Assembly: GCA_021030905.1 (NCBI GenBank)
Contig: JAGFMI010000009.1
Span: 682,001-746,000 of the forward strand
Reading direction: 5' to 3'
DNA length: 64,000 nt
From: Pyrenula massariospora
Taxonomy: Eukaryota; Ascomycota; Eurotiomycetes; Pyrenulales; Pyrenulaceae
Positions 32,085 to 42,896 of this stretch are shown piece after piece. Numbering within the stretch: position 1 is the first letter of the stretch; the number at the start of each line of letters is the position of its first letter. The translations under genes and the position numbers were made by a program. The notes beneath the pieces are model-generated. The model searched no databases, had not been told where the DNA came from, and saw only the letters and a program-made list of their open reading frames with translations.

Positions 32085-33234
32085 GCGGCGACGGTGTTGG
32101 CTGGCTGCCGCCAGCTTGACAGGGAAGAATCTGCTGTCTCGTCAAGAGATCGGCAAAGGTGGAGAAATATGCAAGTCAGAAATGCATGTCCTTCTCCGGT
32201 AGAAGGACATCATCCTGCTTGTGGAAGGTGAGGTAGTGGATCTTGGTAGGGGATGCATGCTCAAAAACCAGCAGTAGCAGCCAGGCTAGTCGTAGATTTC
32301 CTTGGAATGCGTGTCTGAGGGAGGGTCACACATGGTGGCACGTCGAGATGAATTGCGGGGTATGGCACACGCGCCTTTTAACGATGTTCCCGAGCCGTCG
32401 TTTGCGCCCCTTCACAGGCGGTAGAAGAATTATCGGGGTGGCCTGGATGAACGGTAAATCAACTCCTTGGAAGATTAGGTGGATACATCTGTGATGGCCT
32501 CTTTTTACTAATGTTCATCAGGGCCATGTGTCAGCGCCACGTGGAGATCACCATTCGAGCTACGCGGTTACCTGCCTTTGCATGAAGCCAGTCCACTCCT
32601 TGCATGGGCTTTATTTTGACGGGTTGAGTACCTCAAGGCAACACACTGTACAAGTCAGAAATCATGGAAGATTGAATGACCAAGAAAACTTTCAATTACG
32701 CTGATATCTATGTAAAATGAAACAATGTTGTCAAACAAACCACCCCACAAGCGCCTCTCGCTAGGATGACCCTGTCTGTTTGCAGAGACATGGCTGGATA
32801 ATAGTACAAGCGGTTGTGCGGCCGTTTACTTCAGCCAGAAATGACAACCTGATATCTAGTCCTGCCTTGAGGCCGTTTCAGACTTAGTACCCGCGAACAA
32901 ATCGGCCGTTATCACGTTAGCTGCTGGGGCTGTATCACCCAGTGAGGGAAAACACAAGCAAACAACACGCCAACCAACCCAAGGGGTATATCTTGCTTTT
33001 GAAGGGAATTGTGCAAGCGAAAGTGTTGAATAATGTCGACGCCCGCTGGAACGCATGCAAACCAAACCGGCCGACATGTATACCGCCGACAAAAAAGGAA
33101 ATCGATTGCAAATTATAGAGATTGTACGGTATGTCGCAGCAAACTCCCCCTCCTAAAATATTTTCTCAAATCACGCGTAGTATTGGTAGGTTTACTTTTC
33201 AGAGCCTAGAGGCTTGGTATCTGTATGTCATTGA
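32085..33234. other. Intergenic region upstream of phytase, downstream of bZIP gene
   Basis: This 1.15-kb stretch likely contains the unresolved 5' exon and promoter of the phosphatase gene and the 3' region of the bZIP gene. The frame is open from 32085 back to about 32140 before a TGA. No other gene is supported. Confidence 0.35.
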
Positions 33235-34839
33235 TTATCGGGCAGGATTCCAGCTCCTGTGAAACGGCTCCTGCCTGAAAGGGTCGAATCGTTCGGATCG
33301 AGGGGGCATAGAGCCGGGAGGTGGAGGTACAGCGCTGGGAGGCGGTCTTGATTCTGGATGAGGCATATGGAAATGGACTGGTGGAGCTGGTGGGCCTGGT
33401 GGACCATAAGGTGATCGAGCTTCGATAGGCGCCATGGTTGGTGCCGGGCCACTTGTTGGCTGATATTCGTTCGTCCGTCGTCTGCGAGCCACTGGTTCTT
33501 CTGAGTCTTCAGACTCTTGCACGTTTGAAGCAGCCGTGGGAGGTCGGGGAAGGCGTCGATGGCGTGGCGACGTTGGACGAGGAGGCATCTGTGTAGGCGG
33601 AACGTGTCTTGCAGCCAAATCCTTGAAAAAATTGCGTTCATTGACATAAAAATCTCTTTCCTCAGTGATCTCCCGCAGCTCCCGTTCAAGACTTCCGATA
33701 GTTTGAGAGGCTTCACGTTCCTTTTCCTTGCGCCGAGCTCGAAACCTAGCAGATGCGCCAGCGTTCCGCTTTCGTTTCTCGTCTGCTACGTGAGATGCCT
33801 GTTGCACATCGACCGGAACTCGCAATGGACCGTGCTCAGTATCCAGCGTCATTTCGTAAGACCCGCCTCTCAGATCGAGAGGTGGACCCCCTGAACCTGC
33901 GGTGGGAGAAGGCCCGCCAGGGAAGCTGCTGATGTGACGAAAAGGCGTAAGTGTCGGCTGTGGACCTTGTGAGAAGCCAGGCTGAGGTCGAGGCATCATA
34001 CCAAAACCCGTTGCAGGCGATGTTTGACTGAACTGGCCGTAGCTGGAATGGGATGTACTAGGACTTGCGTCCTGCGATCCTACAACACCCAATCCAGAGC
34101 CACCGCTGGCTCTACGGGCGTGTATTGAGGGACTGGGCTCCGGCAGCGAGCCATAAGATAGAGGAGGACGAGGAGTTCCGCTCTGCTGACCGCTTGTCTG
34201 TGGTCGAATGGGCGGAAATTGCATGCTGTCGGATGTCCTTCGAGATCCTGTATTATCCATTGCCAGTCTCTCCCCTGCTCGCGAATACCGTACACCCGGG
34301 TTGATTGGGGGTATACCCCCAGGATAATTAGGAAGAGTTGCTGCACGGGGCCCAGGTGATCTTGGTGTCAAAATCCGTCGTACAGGGGTTTCCATAGCAG
34401 TTTGACTACTGCCAGGAATTGGAATATTTATGGGATCTGAAGGCCGTACTTCTTGTTGCGAAGGGTGGACGCTCGGTGGCATCGTGGAGAACGGCGAGAC
34501 AGGGGGAGCTGCTGCAGCTTGTGGACGTTGCTCCTGCGGCTGGCTACGCTCTTGTTGGACCACACCTCGTGAATCATTCTGGGAGGGATTCAATATGCTA
34601 TGCACGCCAAGGGACCGCGCTGGGCTTGGACTGATGGGATTGCCAGTACGTTCCTGCCCATTTCCCACAGCGCTATCAGCCTGCAGAGATTCACGCGAGG
34701 GTCTCTCCACAGCCGGTCCTTCCGAAATTGCGGCTCTGGCGCTGGCATGCTGTGAAGCCTCGGGGGCGGTCGGAGAGGTCGTCGAGGACTGCACAACATT
34801 CTGCAGCGGAGTTTCTGACGCAGGCGACTTCTGTGACAT
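33235..34839 (-). CDS. bZIP transcription factor
   Basis: From ATG 34839 the frame encodes 534 aa. The first about 350 residues are disordered, rich in S, P, Q and G, as in activation domains. The basic region RKRNAGASARFRARRKEKER (N-x7-R spacing intact) begins near residue 360. It is followed by a heptad zipper (IGSLERELREITEERDFYVN), and then a Pro-rich tail with PP repeats. The basic region NAGASARFR is shared by a group of uncharacterised filamentous-fungal bZIP factors. It differs from the GCN4/CpcA and AP-1-like types as I know them, so the target site is not predicted. The frame continues open upstream of the ATG to 35106 without another Met, suggesting an earlier exon (see the adjacent entry). 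It should act in the nucleus as a dimer. Confidence 0.85.
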   Translation of the reverse strand: MSQKSPASETPLQNVVQSSTTSPTAPEASQHASARAAISEGPAVERPSRESLQADSAVGNGQERTGNPISPSPARSLGVHSILNPSQNDSRGVVQQERSQPQEQRPQAAAAPPVSPFSTMPPSVHPSQQEVRPSDPINIPIPGSSQTAMETPVRRILTPRSPGPRAATLPNYPGGIPPINPGVRYSRAGERLAMDNTGSRRTSDSMQFPPIRPQTSGQQSGTPRPPLSYGSLPEPSPSIHARRASGGSGLGVVGSQDASPSTSHSSYGQFSQTSPATGFGMMPRPQPGFSQGPQPTLTPFRHISSFPGGPSPTAGSGGPPLDLRGGSYEMTLDTEHGPLRVPVDVQQASHVADEKRKRNAGASARFRARRKEKEREASQTIGSLERELREITEERDFYVNERNFFKDLAARHVPPTQMPPRPTSPRHRRLPRPPTAASNVQESEDSEEPVARRRRTNEYQPTSGPAPTMAPIEARSPYGPPGPPAPPVHFHMPHPESRPPPSAVPPPPGSMPPRSERFDPFRQEPFHRSWNPAR

Positions 34840-35895
34840 ATGACCAAGGTCCTCCTCACGGCCCAGGCCTTGCGACTCAGACCATGGGCGTTTCCCCCAC
34901 CGCTCTCCGCTTCCCGATCCCGAAGCAGAACGAGGACTGAAATAGCCTTCAAAGTTGTGGCTCGGGCTGTGCGTCCCACGCTCGAGAAAAGACCACGATA
35001 GCGGAGGGTGGAAGGGGAGATTTGGAGCAAGCCTGACTTCTGTTGCCGCCAGCTTGATGGTGATAACAGGAGACGGGAGAGAAAGCTTAGACTCGTTGAC
35101 GAAGATCTACCGCCGCGTATGAGATAATGTCTGAGAGCTTTCAGCGAGGTAGAGATGGTCGATAGAGAGGTAACGATCCCTTCTGCTTTCGTTCAATGAT
35201 TCGAGGCAAAGCAGGGGAATCCGAAAGAGCAAAGGCGTCATAGAATGGTAGAGTAAGATAGATCCATTCGTCAGAGAGAGGTAAATGGTAGCCAGTGGGA
35301 GAAGAGAGGTGAAGGTGGCAGCGGTGAGCGGTGACGGTGAGTTAAACAAGCTACGGCAGGACGAGGATGACAAGGGATCGCGATGACCTACGATGTTGAT
35401 TAGACCAGCACAGCGACCTTGGTCCTCTGGTTTTAGCTCCTGTCCCAAGCTCGATTTCTAGCAACGTCTTCTGTGACGGGGCCACGGAAGACGGGGAGGC
35501 GGAAAGATGAATGGCGCTGGCATGGGTCTTTGCTTTGAGGTTTCCAAATGTCCAGCAGTCTGGCTGAGTGGGTCGGGCGGCGAAATGGCGGCCCTGATTA
35601 GATTGGGGGGAGTGTTTTGGGTATCGTTCTCCTGGGATGATCCTTTTGAGGGGCGTGACGAGCGAGGGGGCAATGAGAGCCTTCGGGCCACGATCTGGCG
35701 GCCAAGCGAGGAGAGCGGGCGGTGGTGATGCGAATAAGACAAGGGCCGGTACATACTGGCCAGGCTAAGATGCGCCGTCTTTTCGTGTACATGCGTTGAC
35801 GTCCCAGCAGCCGTAAGCACGGGTTTAGGAGGCGTACGAACCAGCCCGGGAAGAGCATAGCTCGGTACCGGTAAGACCAGCCGCGAATTTGGCAT
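34840..35895 (-). other. Probable 5' coding extension and leader of the bZIP gene
   Basis: In frame with the bZIP protein, codons from 35106 to 34840 are stop-free and protein-like (VRLAPNLPFHPPLSWSFLER, SHNFEGYFSPRSASGSG, KRPWSESQGLGREED). They contain no ATG and are bounded by TAG at 35107. A candidate first exon is 35895-35757 (MPNSRLVLPVPSYALPGLVR...), ending at a GTATGT donor in phase 1. The CAG acceptor at 35042-35040 is in matching phase and would give a 647-aa protein through a 717-nt intron. That intron is long for this genome, so the model is tentative. Confidence 0.4.
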
Positions 35896-38181
35896 TTCTG
35901 GCGTTTTGGTTAGGGGGAAGGGGGACCAGCGGGTCCTTCGGTCCCCCCCAAAGTCCTGAGCTTCTGGCTCTTAGAGCATTTTTTTAGCCCCCTAGTGCCT
36001 CGGGATTCGGGAAGGCCACGGCCCAGAGACAGCCTGGAAGACCAACCAATTCGACGACGCCAGACCATCAATGACCAACACTTCTAAGGGGGGACATAGG
36101 CGCCTGCGATCCGTCCCAGAGCAGAGGTACTTACTCGCTCCTGTGATGGCGGTCAGGCAGATGTAAGCGATTCTAACTTTGCCTAGTCTCAGCAACTCGT
36201 TCAATTTTTCCTAATAATCTGCTCTGACGCATTTCCAATCTCCCAGGTTGATGGGTCTCAGTTCTAAATCCAGGGTTTTCAAGGTTGAAGAGGTTACCAG
36301 GGTTGAGTACTTCTGGAAGTCCAGCAGCTACCCACTCAACCCAAAATCAGCTCACATATCTTTCAGAGCGGGAAGCCGAGCTACGTTTCAAGGCCAGGTG
36401 GTCACGCAGCCTTTTGTGCCGGTGGTAGGCTGGGGCGTAGGACACCGACAGCCTCCTAACAAGCAAGAATCAGCCCCCACAAGGCGAACCCATTGGGCAT
36501 CCGTGGCGCTGGCACCGCTTGGTTGCTTTCCCCGAAACTTTCAATTAGAATGATATGTGTGAAATCTCCTCCTGTAGCGCATCATAATGTACGTAGATAT
36601 TGATAAGGGTCGGTGAAGCGTCCATGGCATACATGTGTCAGAACAGAGATCCCTGCTAATGTGCTGCTAATGCATCTTTGCATGGACTGTCTGGACATGA
36701 CGTGTTTTGTGGGAAGCTGCCCGATGCAGCAAGCCTCTGCAGCCTGCCGGTTCCAGTGCTTTGGTTCGTCCACATGTTCTCTACACACCAAAGCTCTCAG
36801 AGGGCTGCTCTTATGCATGATTTCTTGCCGCTCGTCCAACCGTGATCATCCACGCTTATTTAGACGCTGCGCCTCGTGTCAAAATGAGGCGCACCTTAAC
36901 AACACCAGGTGGCTTTCTCGCATTGCGCGATGCATTGCTGATCTTTCGCTACCACCCCAGGAGACGGAAGTCGAGGCTAACTTGAGTCTAGAGGTCCCGA
37001 TTGACATTAATTGCCTGGTCACCGTGTAAAATATTTGTCCGTGGAGCTCGAGAGCAAAACGCAAGAGATTGGAGTCTTATGTTTTCCACCTCAAAATGGT
37101 AGTATTCACATTGAAGCCGGAGGGACCGCACGGACGATCACGAGAATTGTTAGTGGTTGTGGTGGTTGGTTCACCTTCAATGTCCGTTTCAACTGATGCA
37201 AGTACAAAGTCCGTGTCGTACAGCTATTCTTCTGCAATCCTTCCAGAATCCAAGCAAGACGTAGTCAAACCAGCATGGTGGGGGTTATCACGCGTTCCGT
37301 AAAAAGCAAAATAAATTCCACACAAATAGGAATGACAGTTGTAAGAATTGTGCTATGCCCGAGAGATCATGTGGGGAGTCCTAGACTCGCGCACTATCGG
37401 CATGTCAGCGTACCCGGGATCGGATTGAATTCGTCATCTTTGATGTTGCATGCCCAACGTCGAGCCTGGAAAAGCAAGTTTAGGAGCTCACGGACGCCTT
37501 GATGGTGTCTTAAGCGCGAGCCGAGGGAGGAGGTATTTGCGGCATTTCCTTCTGGAAGGTGTTCTTTGAAACGCTGGGTATTTGTTCTGCTTGTCCGCTG
37601 TAAGGCTTCTCGTAGATATTGTCCAGGGCTCCTTGGCCAATGTACCCTGCCTCTGCAAGTAGTGCCGCTGGCATCGGTGACACGGCTGGCTGCAAGCGAT
37701 CGTGGTGAGCTTATGTCTTGCAGAGAGCACGGCAGCGAGGTTGAGCCCTGCATGCAGCCTTCAACCACAGCGGTGACCCTGTCGGCGCTTGGAGGTTCAA
37801 CCGCCACTGGGGATTCGTCCGGTGCGAGATCCTGTCGAGAAGGTGGCATAGGCGGGGCTTGTGGGTGGGAGTCGCAGAGGTGAGCGCGAGCTCCAGAGCG
37901 TGCTTCAGATCGAGGCAAATCGCCGTGGGCCCACGAACGGACTGCTGCACGAGGGCCGGTCTGGCAGGAGGCGGTGTTCGTGGTGTTTCGTGGTGGTGGT
38001 GATTGGGTTCCCGGCGACGCATCCTTGCCTCATGCATACAAGATCATGTGCCCGGCCTGCAGACGTGATGCGGGGAGCGTGTTTCGAGGTGTCGAGGAGG
38101 TGTGAAGCACCTCTAGGCCTGCATCCCTCTGCCTCCACCGCCCAATCACCCCCCCGCCACGTCATCTATCGTGAGGCTTGA
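35896..38181. other. Gene-poor region
   Basis: No gene is firmly supported. On the minus strand 37880-37510 there is a weak two-exon possibility: MPPSRQDLAPDESPVAVEPP.., donor GTCACC, then a CAG acceptor before PAVSPMPAALLAEAGYIGQG, in phase. It has a poor donor and no recognised family, so it is not called as a gene. Confidence 0.3.
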
Positions 38182-38863
38182 TCATGTACGGCGCAGGCCT
38201 TTCGCGACCTCCTCCTCTGCCGCGTGGATATTTTTATACCCGCACGTTGGGCCGCTCGCTGTGACACCCAGCACGCCGATCCACGGACGCATGCCGCTGG
38301 CTCGGCGGTCAGATATGGCGGCCAGATACACTTTTTCCTCGCTTCTACGCACCAATCGACGCTCGCCTATTGCCATTGACAGCTGCGAGATTATTGCGCT
38401 GTTCTGCGAGGCGCCGCTGATCGACGAGCCCATCTCGAGAGCGAAGATCCCCGGAACGAAATACTCAATGAGGCGGCGGACATTACGAGCATCTACAAGA
38501 GCATCCACACCTTCGCTCGGCATCCGGCGTCCTCAGAATCGTGTGGAAAGTCAGTTGAAAGACATCAATCTCCACGAAGTATGCGCGCCGGTGATCAATG
38601 AAAATCCCTCCGTCCCGCCCTTACCTATTGCCCAAGTTTGAGCCTCGATGCGCCATCTCGACTGCGCTTTGATCGCAGAGTTCCTCAACTGATCCATCTC
38701 TGAGCCCCACTGCACAAGCTTCAGGTCATTATTTTTATAAACAATAGACCGGTCCACCAGGGGAAGGCCATGGAGTTGGCAGAGCCGCGAACAAAAAGTC
38801 AAAGGTTCTCACACCAGCTTGTCTTCCGGAAGTAGACACACTCACCGCTTCCCATGATCTCAT
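38182..38863 (-). CDS. Weakly supported three-exon gene candidate, 150 aa
   Basis: Exons 38863-38846 (MRSWEA), 38709-38625 and 38531-38182 are joined in phase by introns of 136 nt (GTGAGT..GCAG) and 93 nt (GTAAGG..GAG, with a CTGAC before the acceptor). They give WGSEMDQLRNSAIKAQSRWR, then DARNVRRLIEYFVPGIFALE, GERRLVRRSEEKVYLAAIS and a C-terminus ending GLRRT. The pieces look like a soluble globular protein, but I recognise no family. A 156-codon plus-strand frame (38171-38641) overlaps and cannot be excluded as the real one. Two consistent phase-matched introns argue for the minus-strand model; it could also be a gene relic. Confidence 0.3.
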
Positions 38864-40433
38864 GCTTCACAGGCAAACAGCTTTTCTAGGCGAGGATGCT
38901 CTAGTAGCTAGATCGTCCCTTGCTGTTCATGGAGCCCAAAGACTCGTCGTGCACTTCTGGTCCGGCGGAATGATGGCAAAGATCGGTACTCTTCATTTCT
39001 CCACTGCGGCCACTACAATCGGCGCCGCGAGTATCCGTACCAAGCACAGCAGAGACATGGTTCACGTCAATGCTGCGATAGGAGATTATCCTGTCCTTCT
39101 CAAGATCAGGTAGAGCGTCCGCATCAAGCCGTACCGCCGGGCGCCTGAAGAACAGTTTCACCGTCGCTTAGCAGAAAAAGCACGGTACAGGGCATGAATG
39201 TGACCCTTCTAGTCGCGGTCCTAGGTAGGTATACTTTACGACGGTGCACGACAAAACGTGGCATGACGACTTGCTCGTCTTGCTGGGTCAAGTCGGCGGC
39301 CGCGCAGTAGTGCGACACCGGCCGCTGGTTGCCGTATTCCGCGTCGCGTGGCATCGCAGGGTTCTGCCCTGGAGCCAACGCCCGACTATCTCCCCGGTGC
39401 TTTCACTAGAATGGGGGACGGTTCCTCTATTTTCTTACGGCCCCTTTCTCCTTTGGAAAGTTGCCATCCGTCTAGCAACTATATCATTCATGCGTCGGTT
39501 GAAATCGAAAATTTTTCATGCTCCCTAATTGACGAGTCGTACCATTCCCATTCTAGCAAAATGAAATCTCTATCTGACACCATGATTCATGGTCATCACA
39601 CCGGCCGGCCCGACCCAATGGGTCTCATCAGATCAGGGAAGATCCGGCTCTAAATTCTAATCAATGTTGCCATCTAGTGAAATTATCTCTCTTTCATTAG
39701 AGCTAGATAGGGGAGATCTAAGACTAGAAGAAAACTTCTTTTTAGAGAGTGCGTATGCGCTCACCAATTTAGCGAAGCACGAATAATCTTCCAGAATGGA
39801 ACAGCAGCCCTCAACATTGATCAGCGAACGCCATAGACGCAATCTCGTCTCGACCCGCGGATCCTTTGACCGGGTCCCCGTCGCCATGGGACAAGCCATA
39901 ATCCACCTCGGAGGATTCAGGCCATTTAATTTTGTTATTGAACGACCAGCATCGAACGATCCGACGCCACCTGTTCTTACTAGACTTGTCAACTTAAGGA
40001 TGGTCTTGAGGTTTGTGAGGGTTCTGCAATCGCAAAGAGCGTGGAAGCTTCCCATTTTGCGTGCTTGGCGGGTTGGCCTGTATTCGCAAGTCTTATGTTG
40101 TTGAGTAGTTCACTCAAACGCGGAAAACGTTGGCCTAGTAGAACACTAAGACAGGAGTCATCTACTGTCAGCTTGGACGCCATACCATGCGTTCTGATGA
40201 CGCTCCATCCTGACCCATGCAAGGCTGATCCAACCTTTTCTGGAAGTGGCAGCCTGGACGGTCCAGGTACCAGAAAGGGGTGACGGAACTCCCACTTCCA
40301 ACATTGGTTGAACATGATTAGCACAAAGTGGAACATCTCTCGCATTCTGCCTTGACGCTGGCTTCAAATGGGCTTGAGACAGTCAGCCACAATCAATTTA
40401 TAAATCCGCCACCTGCGTCGCTGTGTCAAAGCG
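38864..40433. other. Gene-poor region downstream of the SMP-30 gene
   Basis: Open frames of 100-132 codons occur on both strands (39657-40055 minus, 39796-40104 plus, 39989-40345 minus). None shows a recognisable motif or phase-compatible splicing. No repeats were noticed. Confidence 0.3.
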
Positions 40434-41510
40434 TCAAACTTTTCTCTCCAGCCTGAATTTGTTCTTACGCCGCCCCCTGACACCGACGTCCACCTTGAAC
40501 ACGTTCCCACCATGATTCGCTGACTCTGGATACTTTTCAGGTTCAGGTTCCTCCGCGGAGGTGATGAACATGGTGTTTCCAGCGAATGTTGGACAAGTCA
40601 CACAGCGAGTCGGGAGTAATATCTCGCCGATCACCTTTCCCTCCGGCGAGATGCGTATTACTTTTCCCGCTTGATGAAGACTGCTCCAAATACATCCTTC
40701 TTCGTCCATAGCGAATCCATCGGGCACAGCGTCCACATCATCGGGAACATGGTAGAAGACCCTCCTGTTCGAAATCTCCGCCGTCTCGTGATCATAATCA
40801 AATTTATAGATGTTCTTGTCCGGCGAGTCCGTCCAGAAGAATGTGTCATTATCAAAATTCCAGTCCAGCCCATTTGGAATAGTTGCTTTTTCAATCACAG
40901 AATGCATGCTACCATCATTGTCGAGGCGGATAAGGACACCTTCCGGGGTGAAATCCGTGACTTTGGGATCATTGCAGGTCCCTCCCCAGAATCTTCCTTT
41001 ACTGTCCACTGCTCCGTCGTTGAAGCGCATACTTTCCACACTACAATCAGCTCAAGGTCTTGCTTAAAGGAGCATTCACAGACCGATGTTCTTTGTCCTT
41101 GTCGTGCGGCCAAAATTTAGCCAGATATTCGTGTTCTCCGGTCTCAACATTAAACAGCGTTAGACCATCCTTAGCACCCGTCAATAGCAGGTCAGAACCT
41201 TCGACGTCGGCAGTGACACCAAGAGCCACGCCTGTATCAATAGTCCTCAGCGACCTAGGACCTTTGTCGAGATTCACTATATGGAGTTTTTGGTTCCAAA
41301 TGTCCTAGGCACACTGAGCACTCAAGAATTCGAGATGATGTAAAGGCGCTCACCACGAAGCGGAGCTCGTTTCGTTCTACATTGTAGTACGGTCCCTCGC
41401 CAAGCTTACATCTGGTCTCGAGGTAAGACTTGCGCTTTAATTAGTCTTCATCGCATTTGGAAGAGATGTACACGTACCTCTGTGACATTCCACTGTGGGA
41501 TGGACGACAT
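40434..41510 (-). CDS. SMP-30/gluconolactonase/regucalcin-like protein
   Basis: Four exons: 41510-41478, 41428-41354, 41304-41084 and 41040-40434, with introns of 49, 49 and 43 nt, encode 311 aa, the normal size for this six-bladed beta-propeller family. The joined N-terminus reads MSSIPQWNVTESYLETRCKL. Metal-site positions of the family are present: the Glu of LGEGPYY, the Asn of IPNGLDWNFD and the Asp of VPDGFAMDEEG. Other family motifs are RFNDGAVDSKGRFWGGT and GKVIRISPEGKVIGEI. Members bind a divalent cation and hydrolyse sugar lactones, or act as regucalcin. Which substrate applies here is not evident. The third donor (GTCTGT) is chosen by phase and by the resulting HRVESMRFNDG. There is no signal peptide, so it is probably cytosolic. 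Confidence 0.93.
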
Positions 41511-42373
41511 TTTCGAGCAACCCGCCAATTAATCTTGTGCACAAACGCGGGAAAATTTGAATATGCAAAGGGACACCCCAGCCTAAGAAGTTGGAGATGC
41601 ACTCTTTTTAAATGCTACGAAACATTACTGTTATGTCTTGTCGAAGCTTTTCCCACGTCTTCCACCCTTTCCGCCGTATGGAATCTCGGGGCGGATGCCG
41701 TGATGTCGCCGTTTGTTTCGCGGATCAACGGTGCGAGCCTTGTAGGCCTCGGGTGAGCAAGGCTTGGCTTGGCATTGGACTCGGGCTTTGTTCCATCTAG
41801 TTAATCCGTCCATCCATATTTTCACACACCACGTACATCCCTCCTGGACAGGTGGAATGGATATTAATTGCGAGAATTCGATCCTCAAGTAACTACCAGG
41901 CCTGGTAGTGTATTCGTCCTTTTGGATTTTCCTCCTCCACAGGAATTACGACGAGCCCCGTTGAGACGACTTTGCCGCCATGGAAGTGTAGTCCTATCAT
42001 CAACGAAATCTCAGACTGATTGGGACCCGCACAGGGACCTCCTTCTTTCATGCAGCTGGATTTCGAAGATGCAACCATTCTGTAACTGGATGTTGAATGA
42101 TCACGCATAGTCTGACTGATGGGCAGGATCCCAATTTTTTCGTCCGCGACCTCTATCAAGGTAAGTCAGTCCACCTTGCGCCAATGCGGCGAAGATAACC
42201 ACGAGGCTCGTGCGACCGTCAGCAAAAAAGGTGAGCTGGCTGCCGGGGCTTGTATCCCTTGGACAAATAAACAGAAGTTTTTAATTTCCCAGCAAAGCAT
42301 AGACCCGCAGACCCCGCCCCGCTCACTCGCAACGTAGCATAGGTAGGTGGTACAGTACACGGAGCGCCCGTCG

Positions 42374-42405
42374 TGTATGTATGTATGCATGTATGTATGT
42401 ATGTA
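42374..42405 (+). repeat. Tetranucleotide microsatellite (GTAT/ATGT)n
   Basis: About eight units of GTAT, with one interrupting C (ATGC), lie in the gap between the SMP-30 and IML2 genes. Confidence 0.9.
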
Positions 42406-42812
42406 CTTGAACGCTGAAAAAGGCCGATGCGCCTAACTAGAAGAAGGGGCACGTGTATACCGGCATAGGCTTGATTATAGCCCGGTTGTTTAGTGGCGTT
42501 TACTGTCGCGCTTGGGGTGTGCGGTTGATGTCTAGATACCTTTCTGTGCTTTGGTCGTCGTTGAAGGGGCTGTACAGGCTATGAGATGGTTTCTCTAGGT
42601 ATCTACCGACCGACAGATCTCGCTTGAGCAGTCGAAGACGAAGATCGCAAGGCTCTCCCCTCTAAGGCCACACAAAGTACACATACACCACAGCGCAGCT
42701 TTTTGATCGCTCACAGAAGCCGTCGGTCAAACACCATTCTCTGTCTATGCTGCGACATGAATCCAACACACACCTATGTTATCCTCTCAATTCTTTTCCT
42801 TTCCCCTTTTTG

Positions 42813-42832
42813 ATCTATCTATCTATCTATCC
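42813..42832 (+). repeat. Tetranucleotide microsatellite (ATCT)n
   Basis: Nearly five perfect ATCT units lie about 65 bp beyond the IML2 stop codon. Confidence 0.9.
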
Positions 42833-42896
42833 ACACCACCAACCCCATCCCATGCACACACCCCCAAAAGCAAAAGCGCGCCGTAAAAAAAAATCC

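Larger units (their letters stand above)
41511..42896. other. Intergenic region between SMP-30 gene and IML2
   Basis: This 1.39-kb stretch carries the SMP-30 upstream region and IML2 3' sequence. It contains two tetranucleotide microsatellites (listed separately) and C-rich sequence near 42840-42900. No gene is supported. Confidence 0.35.

Noticed and set aside
37394-37918. 174-codon minus-strand frame and a possible two-exon alternative within it
   Set aside because: The donor is weak (GTCACC) and the family unknown; the two readings conflict.
39989-40345. 118-codon minus-strand frame next to the SMP-30 gene
   Set aside because: It looks partly protein-like but has no family, no upstream context and no phase-compatible intron.
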